Below, piece by piece: positions 1 to 5,728 of a DNA stretch of 7,790 nucleotides. The stretch comes from an uncultured Neomegalonema sp. (GTDB lineage Bacteria; Pseudomonadota; Alphaproteobacteria; Rhodobacterales; Rhodobacteraceae). The first letter of the stretch is position 1. Every line of letters begins with the position of its first letter. The notes beneath the pieces are model-generated. The model did no database searches, was not told the DNA's origin, and saw only the letters and a program-made list of their open reading frames with translations. Made by a program: the position numbers and the translations under genes. The DNA is taken from positions 1 through 7,790 of the forward strand of contig CALGNW010000209.1 in assembly GCA_937958345.1 (NCBI GenBank), read 5' to 3'.

Positions 1-27
1 CACTTTTGGAGGTGTATATTCACTCAT
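1..27 (-). CDS. N-terminus of probable YghU-type glutathione S-transferase (cut by window edge)
   Basis: Only nine codons are inside the window, reading MSEYTPPKV on the minus strand from an ATG at 27-25. An AAGG ribosome-binding site lies 8 nt upstream on that strand (35-38). From memory, YghU-like (nu-class) glutathione S-transferases begin with a very similar segment (short acidic start, then Y-x-P-x-K-V-W-T-W-D-K), which is the basis for the call. It lies 60 bp beyond the stop of the neighbouring exported protein and in the same orientation. Nine residues are weak evidence: a real start is likely, the family is a guess, and the rest of the gene lies outside. Confidence 0.4.
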
Positions 28-87
28 ATCGACGCCTTGCTATGGAATTAAATTACCGCCGTTAAACTGGAGCGATACACGACAGCG

Positions 88-846
88 TCAATCCTGAGTG
101 AAAACCAGTATATTCGACAATTTCGCCGTCCGGCTGCGGTCAAGCGTTCCGCACACATCCTCGCGGCCATTACGGGTGACCGAGCAATAATCGTAACTGC
201 CCATATCAAGATTGAATGCCATATCCGGCGAATAACGGGCCGCCACTTCCTGCGCGGCCTCGAACAGAGTCATCGCCCGCGTTCCGCTGTCAAAAATGGC
301 GTAGCCACCATCGCTGTAGGAAAACAATATCCGCCTGCGAAAGCGCGGCGCGCCAGCGACATCGCGCACATCGAGCGCCCCGTCAACAATCAGTAGATGG
401 CTTTGGATCGCCGATAGTCCGAGCTGTTTTGCCCGCACCACAAAAGCCTTGCGTTGCGCCTTATCGCGCAGATTGCTGAGCGCCCCGCGGAACCGGACCC
501 GCGCGACATGATGCAGGGATAACTCTCCCGACGGAGTAATCAGCAGAAGGCCGTCCCAACCCTGAATATAGGGATCGTAGGGGCGGCCATGGTCCATAAC
601 GAACCCTTCAGGCTCGACCTTTTCACCGCTGGTATAAGCCCCCGTCACAATGACTGTCGTCTTTTCGGGAACCGCCAGATCGGCAGGAATTACCGCGTTC
701 GGTTCGAGGACAACGAGATCGGCGCGGGTCGACGCTTCGCAGCTGTCAAGAAGCAGACCGTCACTTGCAGGTGGGCACGCGACCGCATGCGCCTGCCCTG
801 ATAACAAAGCTGAAACAGCCAAAGATAAGCAGTTCAATCGACGCAC
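88..846 (-). CDS. Exported protein resembling the phosphodiester glycosidase (NAGPA/DUF2233) family, divergent
   Basis: A 252-residue protein when started at the GTG at 846, which has GGGGGAG 5 nt upstream; the TTG nine codons earlier has no Shine-Dalgarno. The N-terminus is a good Sec signal peptide (RR, hydrophobic stretch, cleavage after GQAHA near residue 21). The mature part has four cysteines (residues 24, 36, 221, 232), fitting a periplasmic protein with disulfides. No exact family is certain. The order of motifs recalls phosphodiester glycosidases: AIQSHLLIVDG (146-156), an arginine-rich strand followed by SDGGYAIFDSG (178-188), TLFEAA (193-198), then AFNLDMGS (210-217) and a terminal NILVF. 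The hallmark NLDGGGSS is degraded to NLDMGSYD, so activity is doubtful. It follows sdhB in the same direction after a stem-loop, so it may be transcribed separately. The gene is seen directly; the family is inference. Confidence 0.6.
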   Translation of the reverse strand: MRRLNCLSLAVSALLSGQAHAVACPPASDGLLLDSCEASTRADLVVLEPNAVIPADLAVPEKTTVIVTGAYTSGEKVEPEGFVMDHGRPYDPYIQGWDGLLLITPSGELSLHHVARVRFRGALSNLRDKAQRKAFVVRAKQLGLSAIQSHLLIVDGALDVRDVAGAPRFRRRILFSYSDGGYAIFDSGTRAMTLFEAAQEVAARYSPDMAFNLDMGSYDYCSVTRNGREDVCGTLDRSRTAKLSNILVFTQD

Positions 847-851
847 AAGCG

Positions 852-858
852 CTCCCCC
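852..858 (-). promoter_or_regulatory. Ribosome-binding site that decides the GTG start at 846
   Basis: GGGGGAG on the minus strand, 5 nt before the GTG. The competing TTG at 873-871 is preceded by CTCCTCAGTTA, which resembles the complement of a Shine-Dalgarno and cannot serve as one. The TTG itself lies in a small inverted repeat (CCTCA, 5-nt loop, TGAGG; 868-882). Confidence 0.6.
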
Positions 859-935
859 GAGTCCGACCCTCAATAACTGAGGAGTAAATCAGGACAGGGC
901 AAGGAAAAACGGGCGGCTAAAAGGCGGATTTGTGG

Positions 936-966
936 TGATCGAGCTGCTGAAACGACAGCCCGATCA
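936..966 (-). terminator. Stem-loop just after the sdhB stop, probable 3' end or terminator
   Basis: In the sdhB transcript orientation, TGATCGGGCTG pairs with CAGCTCGATCA as an 11-bp stem with one G-U wobble and a 9-nt loop. It begins 6 nt after the TGA stop. The sequence that follows (CCACAAATCC) has no run of T, so this is not a textbook intrinsic terminator. It could end transcription weakly or protect the sdhB mRNA 3' end from exonucleases while allowing some read-through into the gene at 846. Confidence 0.45.
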
Positions 967-972
967 GTCTGT

Positions 973-1749
973 TCAGACCTGACGTTCAACCATCATTTGT
1001 TTTATGCCCGAGATCGCCTTTGCCGGGTTCAGGCCCTTTGGGCAAGCCTTGGTACAATTCATAATGGTATGGCAGCGATACAATCGGAAGGGGTCTTCAA
1101 GATCATCCAACCGCTCGCCCTTTGCCTCATCGCGGCTGTCATTTAACCAGCGCGAGGCCTGTAGAAGTGCTGCCGGACCGAGATAGCGGTCACCATTCCA
1201 CCAGTAACTCGGACACGATGTCGAGCAGCACGCGCACATAATGCACTCGTACAACCCATCGAGCTGTTCACGATCCTCTTCGGATTGCTTCCACTCTTTC
1301 GCAGGCGCAGGCGTATCGGTAATCAGCCACGGCTTAACCGAGGCGTGCTGGGCATAAAAGTGTGTCAGGTCCGGAACGAGGTCTTTGACAACCGGCATGT
1401 GCGGCAGCGGGTAAATCCGTACATCGCCCTCGATCTCGTCAAGCCCCATCGTGCAAGCGAGGGTGTTGGAGCCGTCAATGTTCATCGCACATGAACCGCA
1501 AATCCCTTCGCGGCATGAACGGCGGAACGTCAATGTCGGATCAATCTCGTTCTTGATCTTGATAATCGCGTCCAAAACCATCGGCCCGCAATCTTCGAGG
1601 TCGATGTAATAGGTATCAACGCGCGGGTTTTCGCCCGAATCCGGATCCCAGCGGTAAACCTTAAATCCTTTGAGATTCGAGCCGGACGGCTTCGGCCATG
1701 TCTTGCCCTGCAGGATTTTGGAATTCTTCGGAAGGGTAAAGGCTACCAT
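973..1749 (-). CDS. sdhB: Succinate dehydrogenase iron-sulfur subunit
   Basis: SdhB carries electrons from the SdhA flavin to ubiquinone in respiratory complex II, on the cytoplasmic face of the inner membrane. The protein has 258 residues, the usual length in alphaproteobacteria. All cluster ligands are present with E. coli-like spacing: [2Fe-2S] C79, C84, C87, C99; [4Fe-4S] C169, C172, C175, C236; [3Fe-4S] C179, C226, C232. Quinone-site residues P180, W183, W184, H227 and I229 match the E. coli pattern. The ATG at 1749 is chosen because GAGAGAGA lies just upstream and the product starts with the lineage-typical MVAFTLPKNSK. An extension to 1806 would add 19 residues of no recognisable kind. 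Unusually, no sdhA or sdhCD lies upstream; a divergent unrelated gene does, so sdhB appears to have its own promoter in the 1750-2084 gap. Identity is certain. Confidence 0.97.
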   Translation of the reverse strand: MVAFTLPKNSKILQGKTWPKPSGSNLKGFKVYRWDPDSGENPRVDTYYIDLEDCGPMVLDAIIKIKNEIDPTLTFRRSCREGICGSCAMNIDGSNTLACTMGLDEIEGDVRIYPLPHMPVVKDLVPDLTHFYAQHASVKPWLITDTPAPAKEWKQSEEDREQLDGLYECIMCACCSTSCPSYWWNGDRYLGPAALLQASRWLNDSRDEAKGERLDDLEDPFRLYRCHTIMNCTKACPKGLNPAKAISGIKQMMVERQV

Positions 1750-2084
1750 TATATCTCTCTCATTTCGTCTACCACCCGCGTGGCCCGTTATCGGTCCGAC
1801 CGGCAAGCGCGCAATACCGCCGACGTCCGATCTGTTCGAGCAGGACTATAGTGTGCATTGCAACATTTCGTACTAACTATTTTGACGCATTTCGCCATTA
1901 ATCCAACCACATCACGGGCAGGTTAACGGGCTGTTATTGTTAACCCGGCGGGTCGTGCATCGTGTCACTGAAGGCTCACAGCAGAAATCTTTCAACGTTG
2001 AGGAAAATAGACTGCATATCCGAGGGGCCGAACCTCTTATGTCTTTGGTTGGTATGTGAAAACCGAGACGATGAGGGACGATAA
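1750..2084. other. 335-bp divergent intergenic region between sdhB and a small exported protein gene
   Basis: No credible gene is seen on either strand. It must hold the promoters of both flanking genes, but I could not assign either firmly. The clearest -10-like box for sdhB is TATAGT on the minus strand (1852-1847), without a good -35 at 16-18 bp. It contains a 25-bp inverted repeat (listed separately) and a weak GAGG/CCTC stem at 2022-2036. The sdhB ribosome-binding site (1754-1761, minus) and that of the rightward gene (GAGGGA, 2073-2078) mark its ends. Confidence 0.6.
1921..1945. repeat. Inverted repeat GGTTAAC-N11-GTTAACC, candidate operator
   Basis: Perfect 7-bp arms at 1921-1927 and 1939-1945 separated by 11 bp. 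Each arm contains the self-complementary hexamer GTTAAC, so the two copies also form a direct repeat with a 17-bp offset. It lies 172 bp upstream of the sdhB start and 139 bp upstream of the rightward gene. It could be a regulator site; no regulator is known from the window. There is no T tract, so it is not a terminator. Confidence 0.35.
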
Positions 2085-2396
2085 GTGAAACGGGTGTTTT
2101 TCGGCCTTGCCGCCGCTTCATTCGCAGCGCCGGTTGCCGCAATGGACTTTGAGTCCGGCCAGCGGTGGTCCTGCGTAACCGATCAGGGCGCCGAGGCCTA
2201 TATGAGCGTGCATGATGTTGTCGGGAAGGATGTTTCTTTTTCCTGGGGCGTATTAGACCCCGACAGTCAGGAAATGTTCAGTCTGTGCGATTTGAATGAC
2301 GCAATATCCGCCGACGAAATGAGCGAATTTTGCCGGTTGCTCGGGGACGAATTTTCGGACGGGCATGTCCTTTTGCAAAAGGGATGCGAGGAGTAG
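2085..2396 (+). CDS. Small exported four-cysteine protein, unknown family
   Basis: A 103-residue protein starting at GTG, with GAGGGA 6 nt upstream; nearby in-frame ATGs run into stops. It has a short clear signal peptide (MKR, hydrophobic core, cleavage after VAA at residue 19). The mature part of about 84 residues is acidic and has four cysteines (C30, C68, C83, C101), enough for two disulfide bonds in the periplasm. One motif, ESGQRWSC, sits at the mature N-terminus. I do not recognise a family and give no function. It is transcribed away from sdhB, and its stop lies only 10 bp from the stop of the convergent DUF4272 gene, leaving no room for separate terminators. Confidence 0.7.
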   Translation: MKRVFFGLAAASFAAPVAAMDFESGQRWSCVTDQGAEAYMSVHDVVGKDVSFSWGVLDPDSQEMFSLCDLNDAISADEMSEFCRLLGDEFSDGHVLLQKGCEE

Positions 2397-2406
2397 TCCG
2401 GAAGCC

Positions 2407-3165
2407 TCAGGTATCCGGGGAAACGTCGTCCCAATCCTGCCCGCGATACCCGATCAGCCAGTTAAAAGCGCGGTGGCGCTCTAACGCGACGCCCGGATCA
2501 AGTGTGGCGGGCGGTTCTCGATCTTTCAGGCGTGCCTGCACCAAGGCCCAGCGGTATCGGTAGATCAAATCAGCCTGATCTAGAATCTCTTTTACAGGGC
2601 GCAATTCGGTCTTCGCCATCAGGCTCTCGACAGTTTCGCCGCGAACAATGGTGCCGATCGAGTGGACATCAACGATCTGACGGGGCGGATCGAGCGTGTC
2701 GACCGCCGACAAAGCCCAGAGCATTACCCACGCGGCCTCGTACCGCCATGCGAACTGCACACGATCAAAGGTCGTTGGATTTTGGTCCTCGATAAATGCA
2801 ATTTCATCCGGTGTCAGGTCTTCGCGGACACCGAAATCGTCAAGCAGGTGATCGACAGTTTCCTGTTCGACACCCTCGCCCTTTACAGCCGTCGTCAGCA
2901 CAGCAAGCGCACGCCGGACAACGGCTTCGTGCGTTCTCAGCCTCGCCCGTTTGTAATCCGCAATCGGCGGCAGAAATTTATTGATGGGGACACTCTCCGC
3001 TGCGAGGATTTCCTCCGAGCGGCGCTTTCGGTCCTGCGCATCGCGCGAACCGCCCTTGGCGATTGCGATGATCTTCTCTTTCAGAACCGGCAAACTGATA
3101 TCATTTGCGACACCGTTTTGCGGCGCAAGGATCAGAAAACAAAAAGCAAATACTACAGCTCTCAT
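2407..3165 (-). CDS. Exported DUF4272-domain protein
   Basis: A 252-residue protein. DUF4272 is a family of unknown function; the match here rests on several conserved blocks that I recognise: FAWRYEAAWVMLWAL (138-152), a segment with LRPVKEIL and YRYRWALVQARL (188-213), LDPGVALERHRAFNWLI (222-238) and the typical C-terminal DWDDVSPDT (244-252). The N-terminus, MRAVVFAFCFLILAPQNGVA followed by ND, reads as a signal peptide cleaved near residue 20; DUF4272 proteins I recall are mostly without one. The ATG at 3165 has no clear Shine-Dalgarno; the region before it is instead filled by a 17-bp palindrome, which suggests regulated expression. It is convergent with the small secreted-protein gene and divergent from the flavoprotein gene at 3261. 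Confidence 0.8.
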   Translation of the reverse strand: MRAVVFAFCFLILAPQNGVANDISLPVLKEKIIAIAKGGSRDAQDRKRRSEEILAAESVPINKFLPPIADYKRARLRTHEAVVRRALAVLTTAVKGEGVEQETVDHLLDDFGVREDLTPDEIAFIEDQNPTTFDRVQFAWRYEAAWVMLWALSAVDTLDPPRQIVDVHSIGTIVRGETVESLMAKTELRPVKEILDQADLIYRYRWALVQARLKDREPPATLDPGVALERHRAFNWLIGYRGQDWDDVSPDT

Positions 3166-3166
3166 G

Positions 3167-3183
3167 GGCGTTAACTTATCGCC
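3167..3183. promoter_or_regulatory. Near-perfect 17-bp palindrome at the DUF4272 start, candidate operator
   Basis: GGCGTTAACTTATCGCC pairs 7 of 8 positions around a central C (one T/T mismatch at positions 5 and 13). It begins 1 bp before the DUF4272 start codon (minus strand) and ends 20 bp before the proposed -35 of the rightward flavoprotein gene. A dimeric repressor bound here would cover the DUF4272 leader and lie just upstream of the other promoter. In the DUF4272 transcript the same bases could fold and hide the initiation region. Confidence 0.4.
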
Positions 3184-3203
3184 GCTGTCGCAAATGGCAA
3201 TGC

Positions 3204-3233
3204 TTGACCGGATGCCCGAAACCGTCTTCTAGT
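3204..3233 (+). promoter_or_regulatory. Candidate sigma70-type promoter for the FAD/GcvT dehydrogenase gene
   Basis: TTGACC at 3204-3209 (five of six to consensus) is followed after 18 bp by TCTAGT at 3228-3233 (four of six). This predicts a leader of about 20 nt that contains GGGAGAG (3248-3254) before the ATG at 3261. It is the best promoter-like pair in the 95-bp divergent gap, but such pairs are common by chance. Confidence 0.35.
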
Positions 3234-3260
3234 TCCCGCGTCATTCAGGGAGAGTCGCAT

Positions 3261-5642
3261 ATGAAAACCACCACCCGAGCCGTCGTAATCGGCGGCGGCA
3301 TCGCAGGATGTTCTGCGCTCTACCACCTGACCCAAGAGGGCTGGACAGACGTTGTTCTGATCGAACGCGACGAACTGACCAGCGGAACGACATGGCACTC
3401 CGCCGCGCAGGTCACCAATTTCGGCGGCATACAGGTGATGGTGGGGTTGAAAAAGCATTCTATCCGCCTTTATCGGGAACTTGCGGACGATCCCGACTAT
3501 CCGATCAATTACAATCACGGTGATGGTGGACTGCGGCTTGCGTCGAAAGAGTGGCATCTCGATGGCTATCGTCATTTTCAGTCGATGGCGAAGGGGATGG
3601 GTGTCTTTTATGACATACTCGACCCCGAAGAGTGCCAGCGGCGGCATCCCCTGATTTCAACTGACGGCCTGGCCGGCGCGCTTTGGGACCCGGATGACGG
3701 CGACATTGATCCGGCCCAACTCTGCCAAGCACTTGCGCGGCGCGCCAGAAAAGCGGGGGCCGAGGTCTATCGGCACACGCCGGTAACCGGTTTGGTCCAA
3801 CGCCCCGATGATAGCTGGACCGTGCAAACGACCAAGGGTGACATCGACTGCGAGGTCGTCATCAATGCGGGAGGATACCGCTGTAACGAAATCGGCGCGA
3901 TGATGGGTGTGACGCATCCCGTTGTCTCAATGGAGCATCAGTATTTCGTCACAGAAACCATACCGGAACTGGAAGAATTAGGACGTCGCGTGCCACTGTT
4001 GCGCTGCCCTACTGACGATTTCTATTCACGTCAGGATAAAAACGGTCTGCTGCTTGGTTTCTACGAACAGGATTGTAAGACCTGGGGCACGGACGGGATT
4101 GACCCCGACTTTACAAACGCGCTTTGCCCCGATGACCTCGACCGGGTGATGCCGGTTCTGGAAAACGTATTTGAGCGCGTTCCGTCCGCCGCCGATGTCG
4201 GAATTCATACCATCGTCAACGGTCCGATTACCTATACGCCGGACGGTGTCCCTCTGGTGGGTAAGATCCCCGGCAAACGCAATGCTTATTGCATCACCGG
4301 TCTGCGGGCCGGCGTTGGCGAGGGCGGCGGGCACGGCTGGTTGCTGGCGCAGATGATCGTCCATGGCGAGGCAGAGTATGACACATGGGCACTGGACCCT
4401 CGCAGGTTCGGCTCATGGGCCGGTCAGGATTATACCACTGAGAAGGTCGTCGAGGATTATCAGAACGAGTTCCGCTTTCACCAACCGCACGAACAGCGGC
4501 CAGCCGGACGCAACAGGCGGCAAACGCCGTTATACAACCGGTTGGCATCCGAGGGCGCGCGCTTTGGCGTCGTCAACGGATGGGAACGCGCACTGTTCTT
4601 TGCGCCAGACGGATTCGAGGAACAACCGGGCTTCGGGTTCACGAACGCGCATGACATCGTCGCTGCCGAGGTAAAGGCTATACAAAGCGCAGTCGGGATT
4701 GCGGAAGTGTCCGGCTTTAACCGGTACGAGATCACCGGCGAGGGGGCGCTGGACTGGCTCGACGGGGTTGTCTGCTCGCGTGTGCCGCGCAAAGCTGGGA
4801 AGATCTCGCTCGTCTACGCTCTGAACCACGAAGGCGGCATCAAGACCGAGGCCACGCTGGCGCATTTACCCGATGGCCGTATCTGGTGGGGCTCGGCGGC
4901 GGCGGCAGAACTGCATGATATGGATTGGCTGCTTGAGACCAACCCGCCCGAGGGCGTGACGATCAAATCCCTGACCGATACTCATACGATTTTGGTGGTT
5001 GCGGGGCCGAAAGCCGGTGAGGCGCTGTCAACCGCCCTGCCGGATACTGATTGGACGTTCCGCTGGCTGAACGCCAAACCGGTGACGGACAATGGAATCG
5101 TTGCCATGGCGGTCAGCTTTTCGGGAGAGGTTGCGTGGGAGTTGCACATTCCGAATGCCGCTCTGGCCGAGACGTATGACGCTCTGCGTGCCGCCGGTGC
5201 CGTGCCGTTCGGCCTGTATGCGACCGAGTCGATGCGGCTTGAGAAAGGCTATCGTCACTGGAAGGCCGATCTGATTACCGAGTTCCGTATGGACGAGAGT
5301 AATCTCGGACGGTTCGTAAAGGCGGACAAAACTTTCATCGGATCGGAAGCGATGGCCGGTGCAGCACCGCGCAGAATGTTTGTCTCGATGGAGCTTGAAA
5401 CGTCTGAGTTTCCGGCACACGGCGGGGATTCGATCGTTCTGGACGGCAAGGTTGTCGGCACGATAACCTCAGCCGGTTGGGGACATCGGACGGGGAAAAA
5501 CATCGCTATGGGATTTATCGATCCGGGATTGGACTCGATCGGTCAGTCCCTGATGGTTCAGGCGCATGGTGCGCTGAATCCGGCGACGGTTTGCGAGGCC
5601 TGTCTGTATGATCCGGAGAATGCGTTGTTACGCCAAAAGTAA
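3261..5642 (+). CDS. Dimethylglycine/sarcosine dehydrogenase-like FAD enzyme with C-terminal GcvT domain
   Basis: A 793-residue two-module flavoprotein. The N-terminal DAO module (about 6-365) opens with the dinucleotide motif GGGIAG (G11, G13, G16) and an acidic E35 at the end of the second strand. TWHSAA places His46 where mammalian dimethylglycine dehydrogenase binds FAD covalently. EHQY (His226) matches the active-site His reported for Arthrobacter dimethylglycine oxidase, by motif only. A linker domain (about 368-425) is followed by a GcvT folate-binding module (about 428-690) and its C-terminal barrel (to about 785). Family members N-demethylate dimethylglycine or sarcosine, pass the one-carbon unit to tetrahydrofolate and electrons usually to ETF, in the cytosol. 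The ATG at 3261 has GGGAGAG 6 nt upstream; the frame is open back to 3105 but overlaps the divergent gene and lacks family sequence. No folate, betaine or ETF gene is adjacent, so the substrate is uncertain. Confidence 0.88.
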   Translation: MKTTTRAVVIGGGIAGCSALYHLTQEGWTDVVLIERDELTSGTTWHSAAQVTNFGGIQVMVGLKKHSIRLYRELADDPDYPINYNHGDGGLRLASKEWHLDGYRHFQSMAKGMGVFYDILDPEECQRRHPLISTDGLAGALWDPDDGDIDPAQLCQALARRARKAGAEVYRHTPVTGLVQRPDDSWTVQTTKGDIDCEVVINAGGYRCNEIGAMMGVTHPVVSMEHQYFVTETIPELEELGRRVPLLRCPTDDFYSRQDKNGLLLGFYEQDCKTWGTDGIDPDFTNALCPDDLDRVMPVLENVFERVPSAADVGIHTIVNGPITYTPDGVPLVGKIPGKRNAYCITGLRAGVGEGGGHGWLLAQMIVHGEAEYDTWALDPRRFGSWAGQDYTTEKVVEDYQNEFRFHQPHEQRPAGRNRRQTPLYNRLASEGARFGVVNGWERALFFAPDGFEEQPGFGFTNAHDIVAAEVKAIQSAVGIAEVSGFNRYEITGEGALDWLDGVVCSRVPRKAGKISLVYALNHEGGIKTEATLAHLPDGRIWWGSAAAAELHDMDWLLETNPPEGVTIKSLTDTHTILVVAGPKAGEALSTALPDTDWTFRWLNAKPVTDNGIVAMAVSFSGEVAWELHIPNAALAETYDALRAAGAVPFGLYATESMRLEKGYRHWKADLITEFRMDESNLGRFVKADKTFIGSEAMAGAAPRRMFVSMELETSEFPAHGGDSIVLDGKVVGTITSAGWGHRTGKNIAMGFIDPGLDSIGQSLMVQAHGALNPATVCEACLYDPENALLRQK

Positions 5643-5672
5643 ACGGCTTGCTAACGCACCGCCGGTATACAT

Positions 5673-5702
5673 GCTCACGATGCGCGGACAGGCTCACGAT
5701 GC
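5673..5702 (+). repeat. Direct repeat of GCTCACGATGC (two copies)
   Basis: Identical 11-mers at 5673-5683 and 5692-5702 with a 19-bp offset, in the gap between the dehydrogenase and epimerase genes. The second copy forms the loop and inner stem of the hairpin at 5684-5710. A TATACA box at 5666-5671 lies just upstream, but no -35 fits. The repeat may be a regulator site or a small local duplication. Confidence 0.45.
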
Positions 5703-5710
5703 CTGCCCGC
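5684..5710 (+). terminator. GC-rich hairpin upstream of the epimerase gene (terminator or leader element)
   Basis: GCGGACAGGC pairs with GCCTGCCCGC (10-bp arms, one A-C mismatch, 7-nt loop). It lies 41 bp after the dehydrogenase stop and 18 bp before the epimerase ATG. The sequence after it (CGTAAAACGG) has no T tract, so a strong intrinsic terminator is unlikely. It may act as a partial terminator, an mRNA processing or stability point, or a leader structure just before the epimerase ribosome-binding site. Confidence 0.4.
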
Positions 5711-5728
5711 CGTAAAACGGAGAGCAAT

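Noticed and set aside
3..65. Plus-strand open frame from the window edge ending at a TAA at 63-65, a possible C-terminus of an upstream gene
   Set aside because: Only 20 codons, and it overlaps the start of the minus-strand frame that has a ribosome-binding site and a family-like N-terminus.
1750..1806. Upstream extension of SdhB by 19 codons
   Set aside because: The ATG at 1749 has a GAGAGAGA ribosome-binding site and gives the conserved N-terminus; the extension shows no homology I can see.
1921..1945. CtrA-type site from the paired TTAA elements
   Set aside because: The CtrA consensus needs TTAA-N7-TTAA; here the gap between TTAA copies is 13 bp.
2662..3174. 170-codon open frame on the plus strand
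   Set aside because: It is antisense to the DUF4272 gene, which has strong family motifs, and its translation shows no recognisable domain or start signal.
3105..3260. Upstream extension of the dehydrogenase frame by 52 codons
   Set aside because: It overlaps the divergent DUF4272 gene, lacks family sequence, and the ATG at 3261 has a good ribosome-binding site directly before a typical FAD-binding N-terminus.
4026..5420. Several 60-130 codon minus-strand frames inside the dehydrogenase gene
   Set aside because: They are shadows of a well supported coding sequence, with arginine- and proline-rich translations of no known type.
5648..5728. Upstream extension of the epimerase by 27 codons
   Set aside because: This stretch is repeat and hairpin sequence. 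The family begins at MAYLVTGAAG, and the ATG at 5729 has GGAGAG upstream.
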